Source of the DNA: an uncultured Bacteroidales bacterium
GTDB lineage: Bacteria; Bacteroidota; Bacteroidia; Bacteroidales; UBA932
Direction of reading: 5' to 3'
Length of the DNA: 64,000 nt
Assembly: GCA_900317845.1 (NCBI GenBank)
Contig: ONII01000004.1
Coordinates: 62,001-126,000, forward strand
The position numbers were made by a program, and so were the translations under genes. The stretch's first letter is position 1, and each line of letters begins with the position of its first letter. The notes under the pieces were generated by a model. The model made no database searches and was not told the DNA's origin. It saw only the letters and a list, made by a program, of their open reading frames with translations. This document shows, piece by piece, positions 1-8,033 of this stretch.

Positions 1-534
1 TGTGTTTGGGGAAAGGGTGCCAGCTCCCCAGCGCTGCGGGGCGTCCTTTAGATAGGCAGCAAAGCCCGTGCAAAAATCCTTATCCACCTGGGCCAGGGTA
101 ACGGCCCGGCCCTTGTAGGCTGCGTCTAAATAGTGCTGTAAGTGGGTGCGGGCGGTCTTTATCCCCTCCGCGGTGTTGCTGGCCTTGCGCCCGGCATCCT
201 GGGCGGCCTTATCGGCCCGGTCTTGCCGCTGCTGCATCCAGTCCAAAAGTAGCAAGGCTTTCCCGGCCTGGTTTTTTATCCCGGCCTCCCCGTTTACTAT
301 TTCCTTAATCCGCTGGGCCTTTATCGCGTTGGCCGCGTCCCTGGTTACCTGGTTGGCGGTTTTATCCTCCGGGTGGTTGGGGCGCTCTGGGATTAGGTAT
401 AACTTTAGAAATTCATAGCTGCGCACCCCGTCCCGGTAAATATCCAGGTAAATAGATTTGCTGCCTTTCGCCAGCTCTTTAAAACGGATTGTTACGGGTT
501 CCTTTGCCCGCTGCTGCTTTTTCGGTCTTGCCAT
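1..534 (-). CDS. Tyrosine recombinase (phage-type integrase), N-terminal part, cut by window edge
   Basis: The open frame reads leftward from ATG at 534 through position 1 without a stop (178 codons visible). The protein starts MARPKKQQRAKEPVTIRFKE and continues with SKSIYLDIYRDGVRSYEFL, the arm-binding N-terminal domain typical of Bacteroidota site-specific integrases. A helical SAM-like core-binding segment follows at about residues 90-175. The catalytic domain with the R-H-R-Y residues would lie outside the window, so activity cannot be judged. Proteins of this family catalyse integration and excision of conjugative elements, prophages or genomic islands. The gene faces away from ychF, so the element it belongs to should extend to the left. 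A Bacteroidota-type promoter and short repeats lie just upstream. The family call is confident; the type of element is unknown. Confidence 0.88.
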   Translation of the reverse strand, partial: MARPKKQQRAKEPVTIRFKELAKGSKSIYLDIYRDGVRSYEFLKLYLIPERPNHPEDKTANQVTRDAANAIKAQRIKEIVNGEAGIKNQAGKALLLLDWMQQRQDRADKAAQDAGRKASNTAEGIKTARTHLQHYLDAAYKGRAVTLAQVDKDFCTGFAAYLKDAPQRWGAGTLSPNT

Positions 535-562
535 AATAGAAATACTTAACTTGTTACGGGTA

Positions 563-597
563 CAAATATAGGCAAAAAATCCGAAACGAGTAACAAA
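563..597 (-). promoter_or_regulatory. Promoter of the integrase gene
   Basis: On the minus strand a -7 element TATATTTG (563-570) matches the Bacteroidota consensus TAnnTTTG. A TTTG at 594-597 lies 23 bp upstream as the -33 element. The predicted transcript starts near 556 and gives a leader of about 20 nt before ATG 534. The -33 element lies inside one of the GTAACAAA repeats, so a protein binding the repeats would compete with RNA polymerase. Confidence 0.6.
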
Positions 598-627
598 CGA
601 GTAACAAAATTTGCGAAAAGTAACAAA
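587..627. repeat. GTAACAAA repeats upstream of the integrase
   Basis: CGAGTAACAAA occurs twice in direct tandem (587-597 and 598-608). A third GTAACAAA lies at 620-627 and an inverted GTTAC at 553-557. Short direct repeats beside a tyrosine recombinase gene are often its arm-type binding sites, or sites for an excisionase. This is inference from position and spacing. Confidence 0.55.
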
Positions 628-649
628 AAGTGCGTTTAAGAAAGTCAAA

Positions 650-683
650 CAAAGGAAAAAGAAAAAGCGGCCTAAAAGCCGCT
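650..683 (-). terminator. Rho-independent terminator downstream of ychF
   Basis: Read on the minus strand, AGCGGC and GCCGCT (666-671 and 678-683) form a 6-bp stem around a 6-nt loop. A T-rich run (TTTTTCTTTTTCC) follows. It lies 46 bp past the ychF stop and closes the minus-strand gene cluster. Confidence 0.75.
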
Positions 684-728
684 AATTCAATGGATTATAT
701 TTTACTTACTTTTCCTTAATTTTACCCC

Positions 729-1832
729 TTACACGTTAAAGAGGAAGTGCATGATGTCACCGTCCTGGACTACGTAGTCCTTGCCTTCGATGCCCATCTT
801 GCCGGCGGCGCGGACGGCGGCTTCCGTCTTGTAGTGGACAAAGTCCTCATACTTAATTACTTCTGCCCGGATGAAGCCGCGCTCGAAGTCCGTGTGGATG
901 ACACCGGCGGCGCGGGGCGCCTTGTCCCCGGCCTTGATGGTCCAGGCGCGGCATTCGTCGGCCCCGGCCGTGAAGAAGGTGCGGAGGCCCAGCAGCTTGT
1001 ACGCGCTCTGGATGAGGCGCACTACGCCGCTCTCCTTGAGGCCCATCTCTTCCAGGAACATCTGCCGGTCTTCATAGTCCTCAATCTCCGCGATTTCAGC
1101 CTCCGTACGCGCGGCAATCACCAGAATCTCTGCGTTCTCCGCCGCAACGGCAGCACGCACAGCCTCCACGTAAGCGTTGCCGGTAGCCGCGGAAGCCTCG
1201 TCCACGTTGCACACATACAGCACCGGCTTGTTGGTGATGAGGAACAGGTCCTTAGCCATTTGCTCTTCCTCTGCATTCTCCGGCACCACTTCCCGGCAGG
1301 AATGGCCCTGCTCCAGGACCGCCTTGTAACGGAGCAGCAAGGACAGCAGTTTTTTAGCCTCCTTGTCCCCGCCGGTAGTAGCCATTTTCTCCACCTTCTT
1401 GATACGGTTCTCTACCGTCTCCAGATCCTTAATCTGCAGCTCTGCGTCCACCACCTCTTTGTCCCGTACCGGGTCCACGGAACCATCCACATGGACGATA
1501 TTTCCGTCGTCGAAGCAGCGCAGCACGTGCAGGATGGCGTCTGTCTCGCGAATATTGGCCAGGAACTGGTTGCCCAGGCCCTCCCCGCGGGAAGCCCCCT
1601 TCACCAGGCCGGCAATGTCCACGATTTCCACGGTAGCGGGAATGGTGCGCTTGGGCTGGCAAATGTCCGTGAGCACCTCCAGGCGCTTGTCCGGCACATT
1701 GGTGGAACCCACATTGGGGTCGATGGTGCAGAAAGGGAAATTGGCGCTCTGGGCTTTCCCGGAGCTCACACAGTTAAATAAAGTAGACTTGCCCACATTG
1801 GGCAAGCCTACGATTCCACATTTTAATGACAT
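729..1832 (-). CDS. ychF: Redox-regulated ribosome-binding ATPase YchF
   Basis: At 367 residues this is the usual YchF length. The P-loop GLPNVGKST is at residues 9-17, the G3 motif DIAGLVKGASRGEG at about 73-86, and the YchF-specific NVDE in place of NKxD at about 210, which explains ATP rather than GTP preference in the family. A TGS domain forms the C-terminus (about 280-367). YchF binds the ribosome and is linked to translation quality control and stress response. The gene starts 11 bp after the ppiD stop and is probably co-transcribed with it. A terminator follows at 650-683. Confidence 0.97.
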   Translation of the reverse strand: MSLKCGIVGLPNVGKSTLFNCVSSGKAQSANFPFCTIDPNVGSTNVPDKRLEVLTDICQPKRTIPATVEIVDIAGLVKGASRGEGLGNQFLANIRETDAILHVLRCFDDGNIVHVDGSVDPVRDKEVVDAELQIKDLETVENRIKKVEKMATTGGDKEAKKLLSLLLRYKAVLEQGHSCREVVPENAEEEQMAKDLFLITNKPVLYVCNVDEASAATGNAYVEAVRAAVAAENAEILVIAARTEAEIAEIEDYEDRQMFLEEMGLKESGVVRLIQSAYKLLGLRTFFTAGADECRAWTIKAGDKAPRAAGVIHTDFERGFIRAEVIKYEDFVHYKTEAAVRAAGKMGIEGKDYVVQDGDIMHFLFNV

Positions 1833-1843
1833 ATGTGCATCTA

Positions 1844-3931
1844 CTAATAGAAACGGGCGCGGTTGTCGTCCACGTTCTTCTCCGTCATGAGCGGGAGGAG
1901 CATCTGGGCGTGATAGGAGTCCAGACGGGCCTGGGCGCTCTTGGCGTCGTCTTCCGTGTAGTAGGAACCTACCTCGCGGCCGTTCACCTGGAACACATAG
2001 GTGCCCATGACACCGGCCACAGGACCGCTAAGCACACCTTCCTTGGCGGCAGCCACGGCACCCACGAAAGCGGGCTCGGTGGAAGGAGCGGAATTGGTGG
2101 AGAAGGTAACATCCGAAAGCGTTGACACCGTGGTGCCGAGTTTCTCGGCAATAGCCTCCAGGGAGGTAAGTCCGGCAATTTCACCAGCCACATCCTGGCA
2201 GCGCTTGGCGGCGTACTGCTCACGGTAGAGCTGGTTCTTGATATTCTCGGATACCTCCTCCAGCTTGGCGTAGCCCTCTTTGTGGGCAGCCTTTACAGCC
2301 ACCACAAAGAAGTAGTTGTTGTCTACGGTGATGATACCGGAAGCCTTGCCGGGCTTGTTGTCAAACGCCCAACGGGTTACTTCCTTGGCATGGCCGATAG
2401 CACCGTAAGAATCCGTACCCTCGTTGATGGTCAGGGAGCGGGAATAGGTGCCGGTGGAGTCACAAGCAGCCTTGTAGTTGGCATACTTGCCGGCAGCACG
2501 CACGGCCAGAATGTTAGCCTTGTTATAGGTGTCTGCGTAGGTTTCCTTGCTGGGCAGGGTGGCTTTTTCCAGGATGGCCACTTTCTTCTTGGCAACGGGC
2601 TTGGTGGTCTTGGTTACCTCCACAATGTGCGTACCATACATGGTATTCACAATGTAAGGCTTGCCGACAGCGGCCGTGAGCACAGACTCGAAGCCCGGGA
2701 TCATGGCGTTCTGGGTCATCCAGCCCAGGTTGCCCTGCTCGCCGTCATAGGAGTTGCCTTTGTCGGCAGAATACTGCATGGCCAGGATGGCGAAGTTGTT
2801 CTTGTTCACCACGGTAAGCAGGCTGTCTGCGGTTTGACGGGCATTGGCGCCCTGCAGCATGATGTGACGCACATACACGGAATCCGGCACATTGGCCAGT
2901 TCCATGATACGGGCGGCGAAGAAGGTGGTACCGGACTGGTATACCGGGGAAACACCGGCATTGTTTTCTGCCACGAAGGTGTCTACATCACGGTTTACGG
3001 TGCGAAGATCGCCACCCTTGTACCAGTTGTCCGACCACTGGCGGTCGCTGTTGCGCTGCAGGAAAGCGCGCACATTGTCCGTAGAAGCGAATTCGTCGTA
3101 CAGGGTGACGAATTCATCGTTCTGGGCAGCTACGTCTTTGGGAGAGGGCTTCACTTCATACACAACATACTCGATGTCGCGGGTGGCCTTCTGGCGGAAG
3201 TTTTCCTTGTGGGCGTCGTAGAACTTCTGGATGTCGGCCTTGGACACCACCACGGTAGAATCCTGCGGGAAGTAGGTGTTGGGGGACATGACAAAGCTCA
3301 CCTGAGCGGTGGTATTGTTCTCTGCAATGGCGCGGCGGCTTTCCACGGAGTTCACATAGGAAGCGGCGTTGAAAAGGCCCACATACTTCTCGTTGAAGCG
3401 GTTGCTGCGAACGGCGTTTTGCAGGTAGTTGCGAAGCAGGATACCGCGGCCGGATTCGTCCTCCTGGACATTCTCCATGAAGTCGCGTACGGCGGAAGCG
3501 GAGAAAGCACCGTTTTCGTCGTTGAAGATACCCATGCCGCTGAGCACCGGGGAAACATTGTCACCCACAAACATGTCGATTTGCTCCTGCTGGCCCACGC
3601 GGATACCGGCATCCTCGATGGTGGGGATGACCAGGTAGCGGTCTACCAGGTTGTTCCAGGCCATGTCGCGGGTCTGGCGCTGGGCCTGTTCGCTGGAAGC
3701 GGACTGGCCGGTGAGCATTTCCCGCACGTCAGAGAACTGCTTTACCTCTGACTCGAAGTCCTGATAGGAAACGGATTTGCCATTGATTTTACCTACGTCG
3801 TACTTGGAAGACGCAGACTGGACAGTCTGGATGATGTCCGACGGGTTAACAAGGAAGAGTAAAAGACCGAAGGCAATGATGAGCGAAGCACCAATGCCGA
3901 ATTTAGTTCTGATGGTCTCAAGAGCTGCCAT
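1844..3931 (-). CDS. ppiD: PpiD-like periplasmic peptidyl-prolyl isomerase / folding chaperone
   Basis: The 695-residue protein has a short cytoplasmic start, one membrane anchor (about residues 14-33) and a SurA-N-like chaperone region (about 45-200). A parvulin-type PPIC domain covers about 350-450, visible as VRHIMLQ, GNLGWMTQNAMIPGFE and YGTHIVEVTK. A second, degenerate parvulin-like region may lie further on. Family members help outer-membrane and secreted proteins fold as they leave the Sec translocon. It lies between lptC and ychF on the same strand. Bacteroidota PpiD proteins are often about 700 residues, so the length is normal. Confidence 0.92.
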   Translation of the reverse strand: MAALETIRTKFGIGASLIIAFGLLLFLVNPSDIIQTVQSASSKYDVGKINGKSVSYQDFESEVKQFSDVREMLTGQSASSEQAQRQTRDMAWNNLVDRYLVIPTIEDAGIRVGQQEQIDMFVGDNVSPVLSGMGIFNDENGAFSASAVRDFMENVQEDESGRGILLRNYLQNAVRSNRFNEKYVGLFNAASYVNSVESRRAIAENNTTAQVSFVMSPNTYFPQDSTVVVSKADIQKFYDAHKENFRQKATRDIEYVVYEVKPSPKDVAAQNDEFVTLYDEFASTDNVRAFLQRNSDRQWSDNWYKGGDLRTVNRDVDTFVAENNAGVSPVYQSGTTFFAARIMELANVPDSVYVRHIMLQGANARQTADSLLTVVNKNNFAILAMQYSADKGNSYDGEQGNLGWMTQNAMIPGFESVLTAAVGKPYIVNTMYGTHIVEVTKTTKPVAKKKVAILEKATLPSKETYADTYNKANILAVRAAGKYANYKAACDSTGTYSRSLTINEGTDSYGAIGHAKEVTRWAFDNKPGKASGIITVDNNYFFVVAVKAAHKEGYAKLEEVSENIKNQLYREQYAAKRCQDVAGEIAGLTSLEAIAEKLGTTVSTLSDVTFSTNSAPSTEPAFVGAVAAAKEGVLSGPVAGVMGTYVFQVNGREVGSYYTEDDAKSAQARLDSYHAQMLLPLMTEKNVDDNRARFY

Positions 3932-3978
3932 TTTTACGTATATTTTTTAATTTTTCTTCAATTTTTGCCTAAGGGCTG

Positions 3979-3986
3979 CAAAAATA
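3979..3986 (-). promoter_or_regulatory. Candidate -7 element in front of ppiD
   Basis: TATTTTTG on the minus strand matches TAnnTTTG and lies about 48 bp upstream of the ppiD start, in the only sizeable gap (77 bp) of this gene cluster. No well-spaced TTTG at -33 is obvious, so this may be a weak internal promoter. Confidence 0.35.
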
Positions 3987-4008
3987 CGAATTTTCTTCCA
4001 AACAATCA

Positions 4009-4635
4009 CTATTTTTTTAGCATCGGGCCGATAAAATTCACCGAATCCACAACAACTTGCGTAGTGTCGCTGCCCAGGATAAACTCGTTGTCGAAGGGAT
4101 GCTTGAGGATAGCGTTGCGCGCCATTTCGTCCGAGCGCATGCCATACCCCTGCATGGAACCGGAAGGAGAATACATGAGAATGTAGCAGTCTGTCCAAAT
4201 CTCATGCGCCTTGCTGTCCCAGTACAAGGTGTCCGTCTTCATGGTTTCGTTCTTGATGGCATTGTGAACCACCACGTTGCCATAGGCCGACCACTTGTCG
4301 CGCGCACCGTCCGGCGTTTTGTCGTGCCGGGCCTGTTCCGCGTCGATGGTGGTTTCCAGGAGCCCGTCCTCGTTGTACCCGAATACGTGAATCCCCTTGG
4401 GGAATAGGTCGTACGACAAGGTATCCCGCTCGTACACCTCCATCCTGGAGGATTCTACGCGCATTTTTACCTGGCCGTTTTCCGACTGCACAAAGAACAT
4501 GCTGTCCACCACCTGGATGGGAATTTTGTTCAAATCCAGCTTTTCCGCCTCCGACAAATTGCCCTTACAGGAAAAAACGACGAAAGCAACCGCCGAAGCG
4601 GTTGCCATCAGTTGAAGTATGCTTTTAATAGTCAC
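4009..4635 (-). CDS. lptC: LPS export system protein LptC
   Basis: The 208-residue protein starts at GTG, directly abutting the TAA of the TPR gene. It has a hydrophobic N-terminus ending in a possible lipobox (VFSC, residue about 23). The body shows the LptC/OstA-like beta-jellyroll pattern with alternating short strands, for example QVKMRVESSRMEVYERD and TTIDAEQARHDKTPDG. LptC receives lipopolysaccharide from the LptBFG transporter and passes it to the LptA bridge. E. coli LptC is held by a transmembrane helix, whereas this one looks like a lipoprotein. The neighbours (TPR protein, PpiD) fit an envelope biogenesis operon. Confidence 0.88.
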   Translation of the reverse strand: MTIKSILQLMATASAVAFVVFSCKGNLSEAEKLDLNKIPIQVVDSMFFVQSENGQVKMRVESSRMEVYERDTLSYDLFPKGIHVFGYNEDGLLETTIDAEQARHDKTPDGARDKWSAYGNVVVHNAIKNETMKTDTLYWDSKAHEIWTDCYILMYSPSGSMQGYGMRSDEMARNAILKHPFDNEFILGSDTTQVVVDSVNFIGPMLKK

Positions 4636-5952
4636 TTACTGCACGCGAACAGTGGTGGTTGCAGTCATGCCGCCGCAGGAAACGGTGTAGGACTGACCCT
4701 TGGTTACATCGTACATGAAGGCCTCGGAAGCCTCCGGATAGTAGCGGCTGACGCTGGCCAGGGAAGAAGCGGCTTCGTCTGCCACGGAAGGATCTGCGTT
4801 GCGGGCCTTCTGGTAGTAGTCTGCGGCAGCCCAGTAACGGGCCCACTTGTCTACGGTGTCACCACAGGTGGCGGAAGCCCAGAGGTTACCCATGATCAGA
4901 TAACCCTTGCCGGCATAACCATAGTCCATTTCGATGGCCTTTTTGGCAGCCTCATACGCTTTTCCGCGCAGGCCGTTCTTATAGCAGAATGCGGCCATTT
5001 CGTAATAGTACTGGGCGTCGGTAGCTTCGTCGGACTCGGGAGAGTTGATGGCCTCTTCCAGGTAGCCCGCGGCATCTGCCACATTGCCACGGGCCGCATT
5101 CAGGCGGTACAGGGCAAAGGCGCTGCGGAACGAAGGATCCAGCTTGTACATGGAAGTAACGGCATTGAGGTACAGGTCGTTGGAGGCGCAGTCCTCTGCG
5201 GTGTTCATAAGCTTGACGATATTGCTCACCAGGGCCAGGTTGTTGGGATCGGCCTGATAACGGGGGCCGAAGATGGCGATGAGGTTGTCGCAGGAGGCCA
5301 CCTTGCTGTCTGCGAAGATGCTCTCGATGGTGGCTTTGGCCTTGAGGTTGTCCTCTTTCTCGGCGTCGTTCTTGGCGGTAGCACCTTCCACGTTGGCCGT
5401 TACTTTGTCGTACATGGCAATGACATCGTCTGCGGTGAGCTGGTTCTCACGATACAGGGCGATGGAAGCCTGCAGCAGGTTCACCAGCAGGGAGCCGTTG
5501 GATTTGGGACCCAGCTCGTCTACAATGGCGCCCACATTCTTGTAAATGTAAGCGGGATTGGCGCTGCGGTAATTGATCATGTACTGACCTTTATTGTTCA
5601 TGATATCCAGTTTCTTTTTGGGATAGGCGGCCATACGCTGGTCCTGCAGGGCCAGGATGGTGTCCACAATGGCCTCACGGTGCGTTGCATCCTTGGTCTG
5701 GTTGTACAGACGGGTCATGAGCGTGGTACCATGAACGAACATGTTCTGTGAAGCGGTAGCGGGGCAGAGGGAGTAAGCCTTGCGCCAGTTGGGCAGAGCG
5801 GAATCGTAGTTCTTCTGCTTGTAGTACTCCTGATAGTAGGAGAGGTACTTGATGCACTCTGCGCTGTCTGCGCCATACTTACCCTGGGCAGAGAGTTTCT
5901 GTCCGGCAAATACAGCCATTACGGCGAAGAAAATGAGCGTAATCTTTTTCAT
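4636..5952 (-). CDS. Periplasmic tetratricopeptide-repeat protein
   Basis: The 438-residue protein has a Sec signal peptide (MKKITLIFFAVMAVFAGQ, cleavage near SAQ). The rest is helical repeats of TPR type, for example YLSYYQEYYKQKNYDSALPN at about 35-54 and several pairs between 270 and 400. Its C-terminal tail reads SYTVSCGGMTATTTVRV. TPR proteins of this kind bind other proteins in the periplasm. The specific partner is unknown. It sits between a beta-barrel protein gene and lptC with no gap to the latter, pointing to an envelope role. Confidence 0.8.
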   Translation of the reverse strand: MKKITLIFFAVMAVFAGQKLSAQGKYGADSAECIKYLSYYQEYYKQKNYDSALPNWRKAYSLCPATASQNMFVHGTTLMTRLYNQTKDATHREAIVDTILALQDQRMAAYPKKKLDIMNNKGQYMINYRSANPAYIYKNVGAIVDELGPKSNGSLLVNLLQASIALYRENQLTADDVIAMYDKVTANVEGATAKNDAEKEDNLKAKATIESIFADSKVASCDNLIAIFGPRYQADPNNLALVSNIVKLMNTAEDCASNDLYLNAVTSMYKLDPSFRSAFALYRLNAARGNVADAAGYLEEAINSPESDEATDAQYYYEMAAFCYKNGLRGKAYEAAKKAIEMDYGYAGKGYLIMGNLWASATCGDTVDKWARYWAAADYYQKARNADPSVADEAASSLASVSRYYPEASEAFMYDVTKGQSYTVSCGGMTATTTVRVQ

Positions 5953-5997
5953 AACATCAGTATTTTAAATTATTTTTTGTCAACTTTTGTGCCAAGG

Positions 5998-7290
5998 CTA
6001 TTCGTACGGCCGCTTCTGGAACCAGATATCGAAGATATTGATGCCGATATTGAAGCCAAAATACGTCTCTTTTACCTGGGACGATGCAAGTCCCCTTCTG
6101 CCAAAATCCAGCCCCACCGTAACGCCATTATACCAGCGGAAAACGGGGATGGTCATACCCAGGGTAACCCCCACGGCATTCACATGTTCTCCGCCTACCG
6201 TATAATAGGACTGGTCAAAGTAGGCTCCGGCCCGATAGGTGCACCGCCGCATGAAGTAGCGGATGTCGTTCCGGTTGGGCGTGTACGCAAAACCGGCCCG
6301 GACGGCCTGCCCTACGGACGGGGCGAAGGCAACTGCACCTACATTGGAGAAACCCCGCACCAGATCCATGCCGCTGCGGCTCCAGTCCGTGCGCGTATAG
6401 TCCACCTCGATAAGCAGTTTGTCCGTGTTGCGGTAGCTGATGCCCACACCCAGTTCATCGCCCATATACAGTCCTTTGTCTCCCAACTGGGAAGTAGTAC
6501 TGACACGATCATAGGCACCGCGTTCCTCATAGTGCATGGTATGGCCGTTAATCTTGGTGGAGAACTTGTAGGTGGCACCGAAGGTAAGGGCGTGACCGGT
6601 AGTGAGCGGCTGCTCATATTGGATACCCAGCTTAGCCGTGAAATTGTTCACCTGCAGGGAGTCTCCGGAGGCAATGTCCCGGAAGGATTCTACGTCATAG
6701 TCCACGGTGGCCTGCTTGTTTATGTTACCAAAGCAGTAATTGGCCTGCGCACCAATGGAAAGCCGGTTCCAGAACGTGCCGGCAAAGGCGGCAAATACCT
6801 GATAGATGCCCCCATTTCCCTTGGAGGTGAAGGTGCGGTACTGGGCATCCGGATCCATCTCGGCATACACAATCTTATATCCTACGTCGCTGATGGGGGT
6901 GATGCCCACCATGGCGGCGGTGTGCTTCCACAGAGGGAACGACATCACAAAATCGTCTATGTTGAAGGTGGTATTGAGCGCTCTTTTGTTTCCTTCGCTG
7001 AACAGGGAAATGCGGCCGCCCAGGCCAAAGTCCGCCATAAAGGAAAGGGAGTCCCTGGCGGTCATGGAGGCGGGGTTCAGAATATTGATATAGCGGTTGT
7101 TACGGGCTGCAATGCCCACGCCGCCCATACTGCGGTTCCAGGCCGTACCGGGCTGGTGCAACTGGCCTACGCCGAAGACGGAGTACGGCGAAAAACCACT
7201 GTACGTGCCGTCCGTCTGGGCAGCAAGTGTCCAGCCGGAAAAAAGCAGCAACAGCGTTACCGCTACCCTATTGATGAAGCTTCTGAACAT
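5998..7290 (-). CDS. Outer-membrane beta-barrel protein (FadL/PorV-like)
   Basis: The 430-residue protein has a signal peptide (to about residue 24, TLAAQ). It is then rich in glycine, aromatic residues and alternating hydrophobic strands. The segment SPYSVFGVGQLHQPGTAWNR followed by an NPAS turn is typical of Bacteroidota barrels related to OmpP1/FadL or PorV. The C-terminus ends in a strand with aromatic residues. Function is not certain. Its start codon overlaps the 3' end of coaX by 23 bp, so the two are translationally linked. Confidence 0.72.
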   Translation of the reverse strand: MFRSFINRVAVTLLLLFSGWTLAAQTDGTYSGFSPYSVFGVGQLHQPGTAWNRSMGGVGIAARNNRYINILNPASMTARDSLSFMADFGLGGRISLFSEGNKRALNTTFNIDDFVMSFPLWKHTAAMVGITPISDVGYKIVYAEMDPDAQYRTFTSKGNGGIYQVFAAFAGTFWNRLSIGAQANYCFGNINKQATVDYDVESFRDIASGDSLQVNNFTAKLGIQYEQPLTTGHALTFGATYKFSTKINGHTMHYEERGAYDRVSTTSQLGDKGLYMGDELGVGISYRNTDKLLIEVDYTRTDWSRSGMDLVRGFSNVGAVAFAPSVGQAVRAGFAYTPNRNDIRYFMRRCTYRAGAYFDQSYYTVGGEHVNAVGVTLGMTIPVFRWYNGVTVGLDFGRRGLASSQVKETYFGFNIGINIFDIWFQKRPYE

Positions 7291-7996
7291 ATTCGTCCGC
7301 TATTAAAGCCATGCCCATGAGGACAAGGTTACAAATTGCAAAGATGGAACTTTTCATCCGTTTTGCAAAATAATTCGCATCGCCGCCCGTAAACACCACA
7401 ATGTTGTCCGGGTACAAATTCAGGTAGCCTTCTATTTCAAAAACAATGCCTGAAACCACGCCGCTGGCGATGGAAGCCGTTTCCGAAAGACCCACAACCT
7501 CCGGATTCTGGGGCATATCCACCAGCGGGAGAGACCGGGAATACCGGTTGAGCGCCTTGAAACGCGTGCGGCAGCCCAGGGAAATATTTCCGCCCCTGTA
7601 CATGCCGTCTTCCCCGGTAAAATCTACCGACAAGGTGGTGCCAAAATCCACAATGGTGCACCCGCGGCCCTTGAACAGGTAACGGGCGGCCAGGATGGAA
7701 GCGGCACGGTCGTACGACAGGTACGACGGCAGGCCATGTGCTACCAAAAACTCCTTGTTGCTGCTGTCCAGGATGAGCAGATACGTGCACTCTTCCCTGA
7801 GCACGGCGGCATCGGCCTCAGAAATGGCATACACGGAAGAGAGCAGCAGTACTTCCGGTTTTTCCCGCCGGGTGAGCGAGAGGATGAAGTCCATGAACTT
7901 CTCTCCCTGGTAACGGAAGGTTTTCCCAAGGGTCATCCTTTCCGACCAGGCCGCCTTAAGCGCTGTATTTCCTATTTCTACCAGTAAATTGGACAT
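7268..7996 (-). CDS. coaX: Type III pantothenate kinase
   Basis: The protein phosphorylates pantothenate, the first step of CoA synthesis. It has 242 residues from ATG 7996; an upstream TTG at 8005 is possible but would start inside the promoter. Motifs: LLVEIGNTALK (phosphate-binding, residues 4-14), SYDRAASILAA, VDFGTTLSVDF, GGNISLGCRTRFKAL and TGGDA. The first motif carries Glu where most CoaX proteins carry Asp (DIGNT), a conservative change of a metal- or ATP-contacting position. The gene overlaps the barrel protein downstream and starts 18 bp after the mfd stop, next to its own promoter. Confidence 0.9.
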   Translation of the reverse strand: MSNLLVEIGNTALKAAWSERMTLGKTFRYQGEKFMDFILSLTRREKPEVLLLSSVYAISEADAAVLREECTYLLILDSSNKEFLVAHGLPSYLSYDRAASILAARYLFKGRGCTIVDFGTTLSVDFTGEDGMYRGGNISLGCRTRFKALNRYSRSLPLVDMPQNPEVVGLSETASIASGVVSGIVFEIEGYLNLYPDNIVVFTGGDANYFAKRMKSSIFAICNLVLMGMALIADEYVQKLHQ

Positions 7997-8002
7997 AGCC
8001 TG

Positions 8003-8033
8003 CAAATTTAGCGATTATTGCAGTTTTTTCAAA
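8003..8033 (-). promoter_or_regulatory. coaX promoter giving a very short or absent leader
   Basis: The minus strand carries TTTG (8030-8033), a 19-bp spacer and TAAATTTG (8003-8010), a full Bacteroidota promoter. Transcription would start near 7996, which is the A of the coaX ATG, so the mRNA may be leaderless. The -33 box lies inside the end of mfd. Confidence 0.65.

Noticed and set aside
4616-5952. BamD or a type IX component for the TPR protein
   Set aside because: It lacks a lipobox and the BamD repeat pattern, and no linked type IX genes exist, so only a general TPR call is made.
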